Shown: positions 1 to 10,236, counted from the stretch's first letter. The stretch: DNA of 64,000 bases from Chaetoderma sp. LZ-2023a (GCA_034401795.1 CM067369.1:140318496-140382495); one strand, 5' to 3'. Notes: generated by a model from the letters alone, not told the origin. Made by a program: numbers and translations.

Positions 1-1339
1 AACTGACCAATCAAAAGTCTTGTTTGGTATGTTGAAGCCTACCACCAGAGGATGCTATCACCAACATTGCATTGAAATCAGGCCATTGAATTAGGACTAG
101 TGTTTTAAGGGTTATTGGAAAACATTTCTGTTACATTTTTTAATAATACAATATAGGCGCCGAAAAAATGGACCACTAAACAGGCCTGTGCTGTAATATT
201 TCCAATGGTAACCCATAATAGGTTGCCCTATATGTTTTAAGGAGACATATGGTAACCTAAACCTTAGAAAGCTCATTGATGTCCATACTAAAATCAACAG
301 ATTACGGTAACCCGTTTCAGGTCCCCAAAAATAAATTAAGGCAACCTCATGGAGAATGTTTTCAACAGGTTACCATAACAGCACAGGCCTGCTAAAAATT
401 TTGAACAGGTATAGAGGCTACCAGTATAGGATCCTTCCAGACAAATTTGATTTTAAAGCAAAAGTTGATGGATGTCTGATGGAGTCACCATACATGCTAT
501 GTAGCACAATCCATAATGGCACGACAAAACTATCTATGAAGTTTCTTGAGGTTCACATCCTTGTGCCAAACTTGGACGTCTATGCCCTAAGGACCTGCAC
601 AATATAATTGAAATCAGCAAATTGAACCGCGAGAAAATATTTTAAATTTCCGATTGCTTTAGTATGGGACACTTTGTCTGGAAAAAGATCCAAGACGGCA
701 GCCCAACCGTTTAGCTAACAGTTTCGAAAGTGGCATATTTGATATCAGCATACCCAAAATTGATTGGCCCACAGAGGCCATGGTTTTACCAAGTATTACC
801 TTTCTTTGAACAACTTTAATGGCTGGTAGTCCCTAATCATAACTACCAAATTTTGGCCCAATCCGCTCTGCGGTTCTGGGAAGAAGTTGTTTTCACGAAA
901 ACCAGGTTGTCCAAGATGGCTGGCAAAGCATTTGGCCAATCAAGTTTCTTCATGTAAAATAACCCGTCCCATATATTGCCACGAATGAGCATGAACAACA
1001 AGAGATAGACCAAATCAAAAATGTGTCCTTTCCAGGACTCTTCTCTCACTTTAACAAATAATGTGAACATGCTAAAACATTTTGAAAAGAAAATGACTAA
1101 ATGTTATTTATTGCACACATACATGTATAGAATTGTTTTGAAGGAAAACACAATATAGATGAATAAACAGTTCATCAGAGTTCACAGCATTGGTATATGT
1201 TAGTCTATTTAATACATGATGTGAGAAAAAGTGAATTTCTACTTTTGAATAATGAATTATGATATAACAAGCATTCTGTAAGTATTGCTTTGCAATACAT
1301 GTCCCCTACCTGGTGATATAAATCTTTAGAGATTGACAG
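1..1339. other. Intergenic, no gene recognised
   Basis: Only short reading frames occur on either strand and none resembles a known family. The base composition is AT-rich. The one structure I can support is the foldback annotated at 178-401. The rest looks like anonymous diverged repeat or intergenic DNA. Confidence 0.5.
178..401. repeat. Small foldback with imperfect inverted arms
   Basis: The left arm (about 178-222) holds 'aacaggcctgtgctgtaat' followed by 'ggtaacc'. The right arm (about 366-401) holds the complement, 'ggttaccataacagcaca' followed by 'ggcctg'. The arms are imperfect and separated by about 145 bp. No target duplication could be defined, so this may be a MITE relic or a chance palindrome in a repeat. 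Confidence 0.35.
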
Positions 1340-1964
1340 TCAAAAATTTCATTAAAAATTGTCAAAAGCAGCTGAAGCTCGAACTTGATCTGTAACTTCT
1401 CATAACATAGCAATAAACCAAGTCTCAGTTATATATGGTGAAGGAGAAGGAAAAAGTCTTGAAAGCTGATATGTTTGTGTTTCATAAGTCGAAAGGGGAC
1501 ATAACTCCATCAATAAATGACGCAAACGCCTGAAACCCGAACTTGCTCTGTAGTTTCTCATAATAAAGTAATGTACCACTTCTCAGTTGAATATCTTGAG
1601 ACTGCGAGAAAAAGGGCGGAAAACTATATTTTTCGTATTTCACAGGTCGAAAGGGGGCATAACTCCATAAAAAATGTGTGCATACGCCTGAAACTCGAAC
1701 TTGGTCTGTAACTTCTCATAACAAAGAAATGTAGCAATTCTCAGTATAATATCTTGAAAGACTGCAGGGAAAAAGTGCGGAAAACTAATATTTTTGGTAT
1801 TGCATAAGTCCAAAGGGGGCATAACTCATTGAAAAATTGACGAAAATGCCTGAAACTCGAACTTGCTCTGTAACTCCTTACACTAAAGCGATGCACCTTA
1901 AATATCTTGAAGGAGTAGCAATTCTCAGTATAATATCTTGAAAGACCGCGAAAAAAGTGCGGAA
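1340..1964. repeat. Diverged tandem repeat, about 160-bp unit (mollusc type)
   Basis: A unit containing 'gaaagggggcataactccat', 'cctgaaactcgaactt', 'ctgtaacttctcataacaa' and 'aaaaagtgcggaaaac' recurs at about 1340, 1492, 1648 and 1811. Spacing is about 157-164 bp and units diverge by roughly 10-20%. The array is interrupted at 1965 by the DIRS element and resumes at 9150. Repeats with this wording are, from memory, common in bivalve assemblies; that family assignment is recall, not a search result. Confidence 0.7.
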
Positions 1965-2285
1965 AACCCCCCCACAGACCCCCCTTGTGGGTTGGTCTGT
2001 TGTTTTATTAACCACTATAAAAACATACTTACCGTTCAATCACTACTTGCTAAATCAATTATCTGCATTTAGCTATCAGAATAGGATTTTTATGCCTGCA
2101 TACACACCTCCCCATGCCTATTCCTATAAATATGGACCCTCAACCAGGCTACTGGTTAAGTCCATCACCAGCATACTGACAGCTATAGACTGGCACCAGT
2201 CTGTACTCACCCCATAGTGACGCTTGTCACTAAGCGCGCTTGCGCATGCGCACTGGAGCCCAAATAGGAAACAGATTCACTTTTC
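1965..2285 (-). repeat. DIRS-A right inverted terminal repeat with about 40-bp extension
   Basis: Positions about 2005-2285 are an inverted copy of 8867-9149. They share 'accgttcaatcactacttgc', a Gly/Cys-free AT-rich block, the 'agtgac...gtcact' palindrome and the 12-bp TGCGCATGCGCA. The outer 1968-2004 ('ccccccacagacccccctt' onward) has no counterpart in the other repeat. This matches the terminal extension known for the right repeat of DIRS-1. Its complement recurs in the internal region at 2362-2437. Confidence 0.85.
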
Positions 2286-2361
2286 TAAATTTAAGTGCTA
2301 AATATTATTGGCCAAGTCTCAAATCTTACCACGAGGGGTGGCTGAGGGCGGGTCGTAGTGA

Positions 2362-2489
2362 TTGAACAGTAAGTATGTTTTTATAGTGGTTAATAAAACA
2401 ACAGACCAACCCACAAGGGGGGGGGGGGCCGTGGGGGGTTGTTATTACACCACAAAAACATCCATTACCGTTCAATCACTACTTGCTAA
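2362..2489 (-). repeat. DIRS-A internal complementary region (copy of the joined termini)
   Basis: The segment 2362-2437 is the reverse complement of the extreme right end (1968-2046). The adjoining segment 2441-2489 is the reverse complement of the extreme left end (9099-9146). They meet at one GTT (2438-2440), equal to the AAC found at each element end (1965-1967 and 9147-9149). In DIRS-1 such a region is proposed to act as a splint that restores the termini and closes the circular DNA intermediate. Small differences (five versus six C residues, extra G run) show some decay. Confidence 0.85.
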
Positions 2490-2689
2490 ACCCGTAGATT
2501 TGGTCAGTGCCCCATTTAAACATTAGGTGGGAGATTTGAGAATCAACAAACAAGGTTAAAAATCGAACCAATCTTATCCAAATGTTAATAACATAACATA
2601 ATAGTGCATTTAACTCAATCACACCGTGATTAACAAATAAGGAAAACTTGAACTTAAAGAAATAAATAAAAACTCGCCATTTCTCACAG

Positions 2690-3750
2690 ACACAGTCCTA
2701 ACGAAAATGGTGGAAAGTGCTTGGTAAATGGGCTTTGGCTTTTTTAGTTAAAATGGTAATGTTACGAAAGAAGGAGGCTGCTGCACTCTGGTCTTTGAGA
2801 TAAAAGGATGTAAAAGTGGATTCAGATTTCCATCCTGCCACCTGCATGACCTCATCTAAAGATGAACCGTCAAGAACGAAAGAAGTAGCCATACCTCTAA
2901 TGCATGGGCTTTAATCTGGGAGAGATTAATTTGATCCGGTGAGGCTATCTCATAACAAAGCTTAATTGTCTCACAATTCCATCTGGCAATCGTAGATTTT
3001 GAGACCGGCTTAGATAACTCTTCCGCGTAGGAAACCCATAAATGGGATGGATCGACTCTTAAAATCGGTTCGCTGTTTGTAGGTTCTTAATGCCGTAACA
3101 GGACACCAAAATTTATCGGATAGCGAAAAAGACGAAAGATTTTAAAATGATCGGACTAGCAGGAAAGCGGTTAGACTGAGTTTAGATAAAAAGTCCCTTC
3201 TGGGATATAAAACCAAAACGTCTCCTGAAACTATAAATCTATCCTTTTCAGCAGAAAGAGCATGAATCTCTGAACGCCTTCTAGCAGAGGCAGCAGCAAC
3301 AAGAAAAAACAGTTTTGAGAGTTAAAAGCTTAATACTGATAGAAGAAATAGGTTCAAAATGGCGACCTGCCAAAACTTGAAGAACCAAAGCCAAATTCCA
3401 GGAAGGTAAAGGCTTAGCAATCGGAGGCTGAATATTACCTAGACCTCTAATAAAACTATTAAGAGTCTTAGTATCCTTGACATCAGCATTCAGAAGACAA
3501 AAAAGGGAAGACAACAGAGAAAATCTATAGCCCTGACCGTATTAGCTGACAAATGTAAAGAATCAAACAGATAGGATAAAAAATCTAATACTTGTGGTAT
3601 AGAAACAGAATCGGGCACGAAACCTTGGTCTGAAAACCACTAACCAAAAGATTTTAAGTCGACCCTTGTCGACTCCCTTCTGGCAGAGTCAATAATTTCC
3701 TGAGATCTTGAAGAAGCCTTATTCTCGAGGACCTCAGACTCGAGACTCTC
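2690..3750 (-). pseudogene. DIRS-A tyrosine recombinase, frameshifted
   Basis: The enzyme would integrate the circular DNA copy by strand exchange through a covalent tyrosine intermediate. C-terminal recombinase signatures are visible: 'SLDEVMQVAGWKSESTF' followed by 'FYLKD' with the nucleophile-region Tyr (2698-2892), and the upstream 'AKPLPSWNLALVLQVLAG' block (3281-3514), which corresponds to the N-terminal part of the catalytic domain. The reading frame is broken several times. One break falls inside the H-x-x-R active-site motif (about 2900): 'KAHAL' is followed by a lost base, so the Arg codon and 'GMATS' are in another frame. The similar recombinase of DIRS-B (19067-21165) supports the call. 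Confidence 0.75.
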
Positions 3751-5230
3751 CAAACGCAGATTGACAATTTCTGGATTTGGATGCACACAGACCTCTTACT
3801 TGAGATAGAAGATCCTGGGATACTGGAAGAAGACGAGGGAAGTTTACCAGAATATCTAGAAGGTCTATAAACCAAATCCTCTTGGGCCAAAAGGGAGCTA
3901 TCAGAAGAACCTCGCAATCTTGGCCCTTGACCTTCTTCAAGACTAACGGAATCAAATTGTTGGAGGGAAGGCATAGGCGATCATTCCTGTCCAGGACTGA
4001 GACAGAGCATCCACCGCCAGGGCTTGATTGTCCGGAAAAGGAGACATGTAAGAGGAGATCTGGGCATTTAGAAAGGTCGTGAACAGATCTACTAGAGGAC
4101 GATCCATAAGACTGAAAAACGCTCTGACAACCGACTTCTTTAACTGCCACTCTGTGTGGGCGAACGTGCTGGGACGTGACAGTTGGTCCGCCAGAAAATT
4201 CAGACTGCCTGGGACATGGAAGTACACTAGAAAAATCTGCCTCTTGCGGCACCACAAGAGAATATTCCACACTTCTAGACAAAGGAGAGACGACCTTGTA
4301 CCTCACTGCCTGTTGATATAAGACACCACTGTCGAATTGACCGACCGAATCGAGACTGAGACCTATCACAAGATCTGACCATGAAAGGAGAGCCTTCTTG
4401 ACAGCCCACAATTCCAGAATGTTGATATGGGCTATCGGCTCCTCCAGGGACCAAAGGCCGGAAACTGACAGGGAGTTCCAGACTGCTCCCCAACCCCCCT
4501 GGGAAGCGTCTGTGAAGATAATCACCTGAGGGGAGGACTTTACCAGTGGAACACCCATCAGAAGCAGAGAATGGTGTGAATCTGATGTTAAATAGAGTGG
4601 ACTGACTGCTTCCAAAGGGACATTAAATACATTTGGAAGGGTCTTCTCATCAGCGCCGCCAAAGGAATTACTTTTTCTACGCTGACCATCAGTCCTATCA
4701 CTCTTAAAAAGAATCTTGCACTTACCATGGGAGAAGCAGACAAGATTTCCATTGCCACTGATAAAGCCTCTATCCCTGGATCTGAGAAGACTAGACCCCT
4801 GGCCAGGTCGAAAGAAACGCCTAGATGTGTAAGGATATGAGATGGAACTAGGCTTGATTTCTTTAGATTTAAAATCCACCCTAAGTTGCATGCCAGTCCG
4901 CGAACCTCTGCAGGAATTCCTGAGATAATTGAAGAAGACATACTTTACTAACCAATCATCCATATAAACGTGGAGATGGATAGAACGACGGTGAAAATTT
5001 CTGCCACGGCTGAGACTATGAGAGAAAAAGAAAAGGAGCCGTGGTCAGGCCAAAAGACATGACGCGAAACTGCCAAACTCGATCTTAGTAAGCAAAACTC
5101 AGGAATTTACTGAAGGAAGGGTAAATGAAAACATGAAAGAAGGCGTCATTTTGGTCCATGGAAACGACCACATACCCTGATCTAGACTGGAAAAGATCTG
5201 GGAGATGGTCTCCATCTTGACTTAGGAGTA
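3734..5230 (-). pseudogene. DIRS-A reverse transcriptase / RNase H
   Basis: This polymerase would copy the genomic RNA into DNA in the cytoplasm or nucleus. Reading down the minus strand, a degenerate finger/palm block with 'SMDQNDAFFHV' (about 5170) precedes the catalytic 'HVYMDDWLV' (about 4955). Next comes the RNase H core 'IIFTDASQGGWGAVWNS' with 'AHINILELWAVKKAL' (about 4540-4400), and then the DIRS-typical downstream block rich in Trp and Pro ('VDLFTTFLNAQISSYMSPF'). The longest open piece is 409 codons (3734-4963), but several domains sit in other frames. The palm segment above 4963 is interrupted by stops. The copy is dead. Confidence 0.78.
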
Positions 5231-7011
5231 AGAATCATGAGATTTAATCATGACATACCCCCTTGATAAATTAAAATTAATGCAGATATGAATGTTTCAG
5301 AGTGAATAGAGATCATTTTACTAAGATTTAATGACAGGGTAGGAAAACCTACCCTATGCTGAACGCTCTCATGTATGTATAAATTCCTTAGAATTAACAT
5401 AATTCACAAAGAAAACTAACATGATAATGACCAAATTGTCAATTGAAAAGACCAGAGGAGACAAGAAAAAAGGAATTAAAAGAGGAAAGAGCCGACACAA
5501 AAGAATGAATAGAAAACTTGTCTTTAAAAAGAAGAGAGTCTAAGCAATCCACCAGAGAGACAGGGACCAGTCATCCGAAGAGACCCTGACTGGACAAAAT
5601 CTCCTCAGCCCTGACCGACTAGGGAATAGAAGAATAAGAAGAAGGATTAGGAGATGAAGAAGAAAAGAGATGAGAAGGGTCACCAGAGGCCATAGAATCA
5701 ACAGTTCAAATGGAAAGAGGAGAGCAAGGCCTCTTGGAATCTAGAAGGTTAGAAAAACTTAAAGAATCAGAAAAGAACAAAGATTGATCAGAAGGAATGT
5801 GAACAGATACAACATCCTGACCAGAGGACATGGAAATAGAGAAAAAAGCTGACATGAAAGAACGAACAAGGGACGAATCCCTAAAAACAGAAAACAATGA
5901 AAAAACCAGACCTTAATCAACAATTAGAAACTCAAGTTCAAAAGATAGAACGACAGAAACAATCAGATCAAGATGATCAAAAGAGGAAGAAGGAGGAAGA
6001 GAGGAATAAAGAAGAATGGAAGATGAAGAGGAAAGAACAGGACCAGAAGATCCCTGGATAGGATAGATAGATGATGAAATACGGGAAAAACCCCAGAGGG
6101 AAAAAAATAAGAAACATGACTAGAGGAAAACTTTAGCAGGAGAAGGAGCAGAGGATGAAGGAAGAGACCTATACTTATCTTACTCATTATTATTAAAGAC
6201 TTGGAACCAATTGTCATTGAGATTGATATGCTAATAAAAGGAATGATTGATAGAATGAGAATGAATCCCGGGAACATCTGGATGTTAAATACACAATACA
6301 CAAAACACTAATACTTGATTATGATTAAACACTACGGGATGAAAAAACAAAACAAAACGCTGAAAAACAGAGGCGATATAAAATCTAAGCAAAAAGACTC
6401 ACCTAAACCATGACTGTAACAATGCAGAAGAAAAAACTTGGCTTTTATTCCTTCTTCCTTCACCATAATCTTATTTCTCTATTCTCAGCATTTTCTAGCT
6501 CTTGTAATTATTAATCTTAGAGCCACTCTCTTCCCTATAAATCCACTACTGAAACTATTCCTTTCAGCGCCTGTCAGAATTAGACTAAGAATTACGCTAG
6601 AAACAGGGATTTTCTTCAAGAAAATAGCTCCCTTTGGATAAAATAAATATGTCAACCTGCCGACATAAGAGGAAAAAAGAGCGCACAAAAAAGGCTGAAC
6701 GGCCCGAAGACAACTGGCCATCTAAAGTTAGATGAAATTAAAAACTAATTTTAATTGCGACATCTAGACATGCGTAGAATACAAACTGACTTATCGACTG
6801 CAACAAAAAACCCATCGGGCAACCAGTCGGAAGAGTCTTTAATTACGCTGAAATGTTTCACTGATAAAAGAATAAATGCTGAATATCTAAAATTTCAAGA
6901 GAGACTTCAAGACTGGCAATGTCTCGGAATTAATATTTTCAGCAATTAAACATTCTGATTTTTAAAAGCACTTACTGAAATAAAACTAACCTGGAATCTC
7001 AGTAAGAGCTA
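5231..7011 (-). other. DIRS-A internal region, degenerate, purine-rich plus strand
   Basis: This interval lies between the polymerase and the gag-like region of DIRS-A. Minus-strand frames are short (for example 5706-5897 and 5963-6301) and Ser/Phe/Leu-rich, because the plus strand is strongly purine-biased from about 5450 to 6140 ('gaagaagaaaagagatga' type runs). I see no recognisable domain. It is probably decayed gag or linker sequence. Confidence 0.5.
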
Positions 7012-7013
7012 TC

Positions 7014-7715
7014 ACCGGAAATCCAAAAAAGGAAAACAGAACCGGAAGTTAATCATAGAACACCATGAAACCGGTAATGACCCTATCCCCGGATGTACGA
7101 ATCCGGAAGTGAAAAAATAGGAAACGGAAATGCGCAAACCGGAAGAAGACAACCGGAAACTGAACCTAGATGTACAGTAAAAAAACAGAATAAACAAAGG
7201 AACCGGAAATACACAAAACCGGAAGTCAACCGGATACGGAAAAAATGGAGGTAGATCCAGAAAACGGAAGTAACCCCTATCCAGAGGACGGAAGTCTATC
7301 CGAGTCTGAACGACCCGGAAGTACACCTCTAGAAACAGAAGCGGAAGTGAACAGACAGGAATCCAAACCGGAAGCGGAAGCGCTTCTACCGGAAGACGAT
7401 AATAGGAGTCCACAGACCCCGGATATCCGGCATCACCGGAAGCGCTGCTAAAACCGGAAACGGAACTAGGAACCAGATCTTGAAGACCTGGGTGTCGTAC
7501 AAAAACGGAAGACATAGCAGAAACGGACGGAACAGAAGTAATAACCGGATCTTGATGACCTGGATTTCCTACCAAACCGGAAGTCCTACCAGAAACGGAC
7601 GCCAGAGAAGAAAGAACCGGATCCTGAAGACCCGGATGTCTTGCTAAACCGGAGTTAAAACGAAAAAAGGAAGTAAACCCGAGTCCAGAGGACCCCAGTC
7701 CACCACAACGGAACC
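7014..7715. repeat. Cluster of CCGGAAG words (ETS-like sites)
   Basis: The octamer ACCGGAAG and close variants occur roughly twenty times in 700 bp (for example near 7042, 7098, 7138, 7220, 7315, 7366, 7390, 7435, 7575 and 7705), always in the same orientation with irregular spacing of 15-40 bp. The word equals the consensus binding site of ETS-family transcription factors. It may be a degenerate short repeat that happens to match; see findings. Confidence 0.65.
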
Positions 7716-7793
7716 GGAAGAACTAGCAAGACTAGAAATCGAATTCTTGGCAATGGGCGATCTAGAAAGAACCTTGACGACCAGTACAATCGA

Positions 7794-8145
7794 AAAATTA
7801 GCATTTGCATAAGGTCCAGCCTTATGGACATCAGCTTCCGCATCCGCCACCACTGCTTGTGGGTTATGCCCCTCACCCTCAAGTCTTAGGTGGGTTTGAC
7901 CTGGTGCACTACACGAGCCCACCTTCGAGAGCTTAGTCGCTCTAGACTTCTGCTTAGATTTCTTTTTCTTATCAAAAAATTGGCATTAGCATAAGTACCA
8001 GCCTTATCGACGTCAGCCTCAGCCTCCGCCACCACGGCTTGTGGGTTATGCCAGTCACCCTCAAGTCTTATGTGGGTTTGACCCGGTGCACTACATGAGC
8101 CCACCTTCGAGAGCTTAGTCGCTCTAGACTTCTGCTTAGATCTCT
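7794..8145. repeat. Two-copy tandem duplication, about 180 bp, in DIRS-A
   Basis: Positions about 7794-7965 and 7974-8145 share long matches, including 'gcttgtgggttatgcc', 'accctcaagtctta' and 'gagagcttagtcgctctaga'. The encoded module (SCSAPGQTH through ANANF) is conserved, with several third-position and conservative changes. This indicates a coding duplication that predates decay or was briefly under selection. Confidence 0.75.
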
Positions 8146-8866
8146 TAACCTGCATGGAGGTTAGAGGGATCGGTTTCCCCCATTTGCGGGAACGCCCGCT
8201 AGCCTTCAGGCTATCGTCAGAACTTGAAGAAACATCCTGTTTCTTAGCTTCCTTAATAGCAGAAGATATCCTTAGCGGACTCCTAAAAACAAAAAAAGCG
8301 TAAAAATGAAGCATACCGCTTAGAAAATCGTAAATGAAGACTAGAAACATAAAATGCACTTCTAAAAAGGTGGGAAAGTTCAAATTAGAAATCAAAATCC
8401 CTACCGACAAGAAAACAAACTTGCATAGGGATAAATGATAATCCTTATAATGCACTAGAGGTAAATTGATAAGGGCTCTTGGTTAAATGCTAGAGAATTA
8501 ATATGATGATGAAGATATAGGCATAGTAATTAAGTTACCACGAAACGAGAATGCACTATTTTTTCTTTTAACTGAAAGTGATTACTGGTTCACTGGAGTA
8601 ATAGAGTGTTTTATATGATGATGACTTAGGCATGTTAAAGTTGTTGCCATGAAAACAAAAACCACGAAAACCGGTAACATCTATACACATAGTTATAAAG
8701 TTCAATATAACCACGAAATAGTTCCAAGAACATAATTTTGGGAGGATAGACTTCATAATAGGCATATCTTAGCGTGAGGAAGTCCTTCAAGTGTAAGCTG
8801 ACACAACGCAAAGCACAAAAAACTTAGACGAATATTTTAAGCAGTTGTTCTGCAAGCAGAATAATT

Positions 8867-9149
8867 GAAAAGTGAATCTGTTTCCTATTGGGCTCCAGTG
8901 CGCATGCGCAAGCGCACTTAGTGACAAGCGTCACTATGGGGTGATTACAGACTGGTGCCAGTCTATAGCTGTCAGTATGCTGGAGATGGACTTAACCAGT
9001 AGCCTGGTTGAGGGTCCATATTAATAGGAATAGGCATGGGGAGGTGTGTATGCAGGCATAAAAATCTTATTCTGATAGCTAAATGCAGATAATTGATTTA
9101 GCAAGTAGTGATTGAACGGTAATGGATGTTTTTGTGGTGTAATAACAAC
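8867..9149 (-). promoter_or_regulatory. DIRS-A left inverted terminal repeat (5' end, likely promoter)
   Basis: This 283-bp repeat is the inverted partner of about 2005-2285. In DIRS elements the left terminal repeat carries the promoter. It contains a perfect TGCGCATGCGCA palindrome (8899-8910), identical to the NRF1 consensus, and an 'agtgacaagcgtcact' hairpin. Both are also present in the right repeat (2241-2252 and about 2215-2231). No TATA box stands out. Confidence 0.65.
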
Positions 9150-9766
9150 TAATATGCTCTGTAACTCCTTACACTAAAGCGCTGCACCGATTTTCGCTTA
9201 AACATCTTGAAGGAGTGCGAAAAAAAGTGCATCAAAACTCCATCAAAAATTTATGCATACGCCTGAAACTCCAACTTGGTCTGTAACTTCTCATAACAAA
9301 GCAATGTAGCAGTTCTCACTATAATATCTTGAAAGACTGCGAAAAAGTGTGGAAAACTAATATTTTATGTATTGCATAAGACGAAAGGGGGCATAACCCC
9401 ATGAAAAATGTACGAAAATGTCTGAAACTTGAACTTGCTCTGTAACTCCTTATACTAAAGCGATGCACCGATTTTCGCTTAAGTATTTTGAAGGAGTGCG
9501 AAAAAAAGTGCGGAAAGCTGATATTTTTCATATTTCTTAACTAGAAAGAGGGCACAACTCCATCAAAAATTGACGTATACGCCTGAAACTCGAACTTGGT
9601 CTGTAACTTCTCATAACAAAGCAATAAACCAATTCTCCGTTGAATACCTTGAAGGACTGCGAAAAAAGTGCGGAAACCCAACTGCGACACACGGATGGAC
9701 GAACAGACAGACGGCCAGATGGAGTGCAAACCTATAGTCCCCCCGGTTTTACCGGTAGGGGACTAA
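9150..9766. repeat. Continuation of mollusc-type tandem repeat, with terminal block
   Basis: The repeat interrupted by DIRS-A resumes with 'taatatgctctgtaactcc' and runs for about four more units. It ends in 'gacggccagatgg' and 'cctatagtccccccgg...ggtaggggact' (about 9715-9766). The join AAC|TAATAT matches the repeat's own 'gcggaaaactaatat' word seen at 1779, so the empty target site can be read from the flanks. Confidence 0.7.
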
Positions 9767-9783
9767 TAAGACTGTAGAAGTAT

Positions 9784-10020
9784 CAGAGCTCTAGATAAGC
9801 AGGGTTTTTGTGTCTTCACCCAATAAAAATGGCCAATCACCGAATTAATTTTTAACATCATGAGTACCGAAAGAGCCAATCACCCAATTAATTTCAGTTC
9901 TATTGCTAATAATGTATAATAAATTAATTTTAAAAACCCAATTAAATTCCAAAAAAAAACAATTTACAAAATTTCTAAGAGTGAATCACCCAATTATTGA
10001 AAAGCTTATCTAGAGCTCTG
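9784..10020. mobile_element. 237-bp hAT-like MITE
   Basis: The terminal inverted repeats are perfect over 17 bp: CAGAGCTCTAGATAAGC at 9784-9800 and its complement at 10004-10020. They are flanked by an exact 8-bp duplication, AGAAGTAT (9776-9783 and 10021-10028). An 8-bp duplication and a CA-starting terminus are typical of hAT transposons. The interior is AT-rich with repeated 'aatcacc(c/g)aatta' words and no coding capacity, so it must have been mobilised in trans. Confidence 0.85.
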
Positions 10021-10236
10021 AGAAGTATTCTATCTTTCACCAAACCACACAAGTTTTTCCATTTTCAAATGAATGGTAAAAGTATAATTCAACATCTGCT
10101 GTGAACTGTTAGTTGGTGCTGAAGAGGACATTTTCATCATACATCTTATACAAGCAACCATACACAAAAACAAATACGGGGGTGGGGGTGATAACAACGT
10201 ACTGGGTCTGTCCGATTTTGAGAGCGAGTTGACCCA

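Larger units (their letters stand above)
7012..8455 (-). pseudogene. DIRS-A gag-like ORF1, decayed, with internal duplication
   Basis: In DIRS elements the first frame encodes a gag-like protein that packages the RNA. By position this is its remains: 7886-8455 (189 codons) and 7012-7575 (187 codons) are the longest open pieces. The first contains a basic stretch with 'KKQDVSSSSDDSLKASG' and a module 'GSCSAPGQTH...ANANF', which is repeated once in the next frame piece (7644-7922). The second piece is dominated by the repeated ACTTCCGGT word and is unlikely to be normal protein. No zinc knuckle is visible. The assignment is positional. Confidence 0.5.
1965..9149 (-). mobile_element. DIRS-type tyrosine-recombinase retrotransposon (DIRS-A), structurally complete
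   Basis: The element of about 7.2 kb reads on the minus strand: left inverted terminal repeat (9149-8867), degenerate gag-like region, reverse transcriptase/RNase H (about 5230-3734), tyrosine recombinase (about 3750-2690), internal complementary region (2489-2362) and right inverted terminal repeat (2285-1965). This order, the inverted terminal repeats, a longer right repeat and an internal region matching both outer ends are the diagnostic features of DIRS elements, which replicate through a circular intermediate and integrate with a tyrosine recombinase instead of a DDE integrase. There is no target duplication; both outer ends share AAC (GTT on the coding strand). All coding regions carry frameshifts or stops, so this copy is inactive. 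Confidence 0.88.

Noticed and set aside
1965-2437. A separate small inverted-repeat element next to DIRS-A
   Set aside because: The apparent small element is explained better as the right terminal repeat plus the first half of the internal complementary region of DIRS-A.
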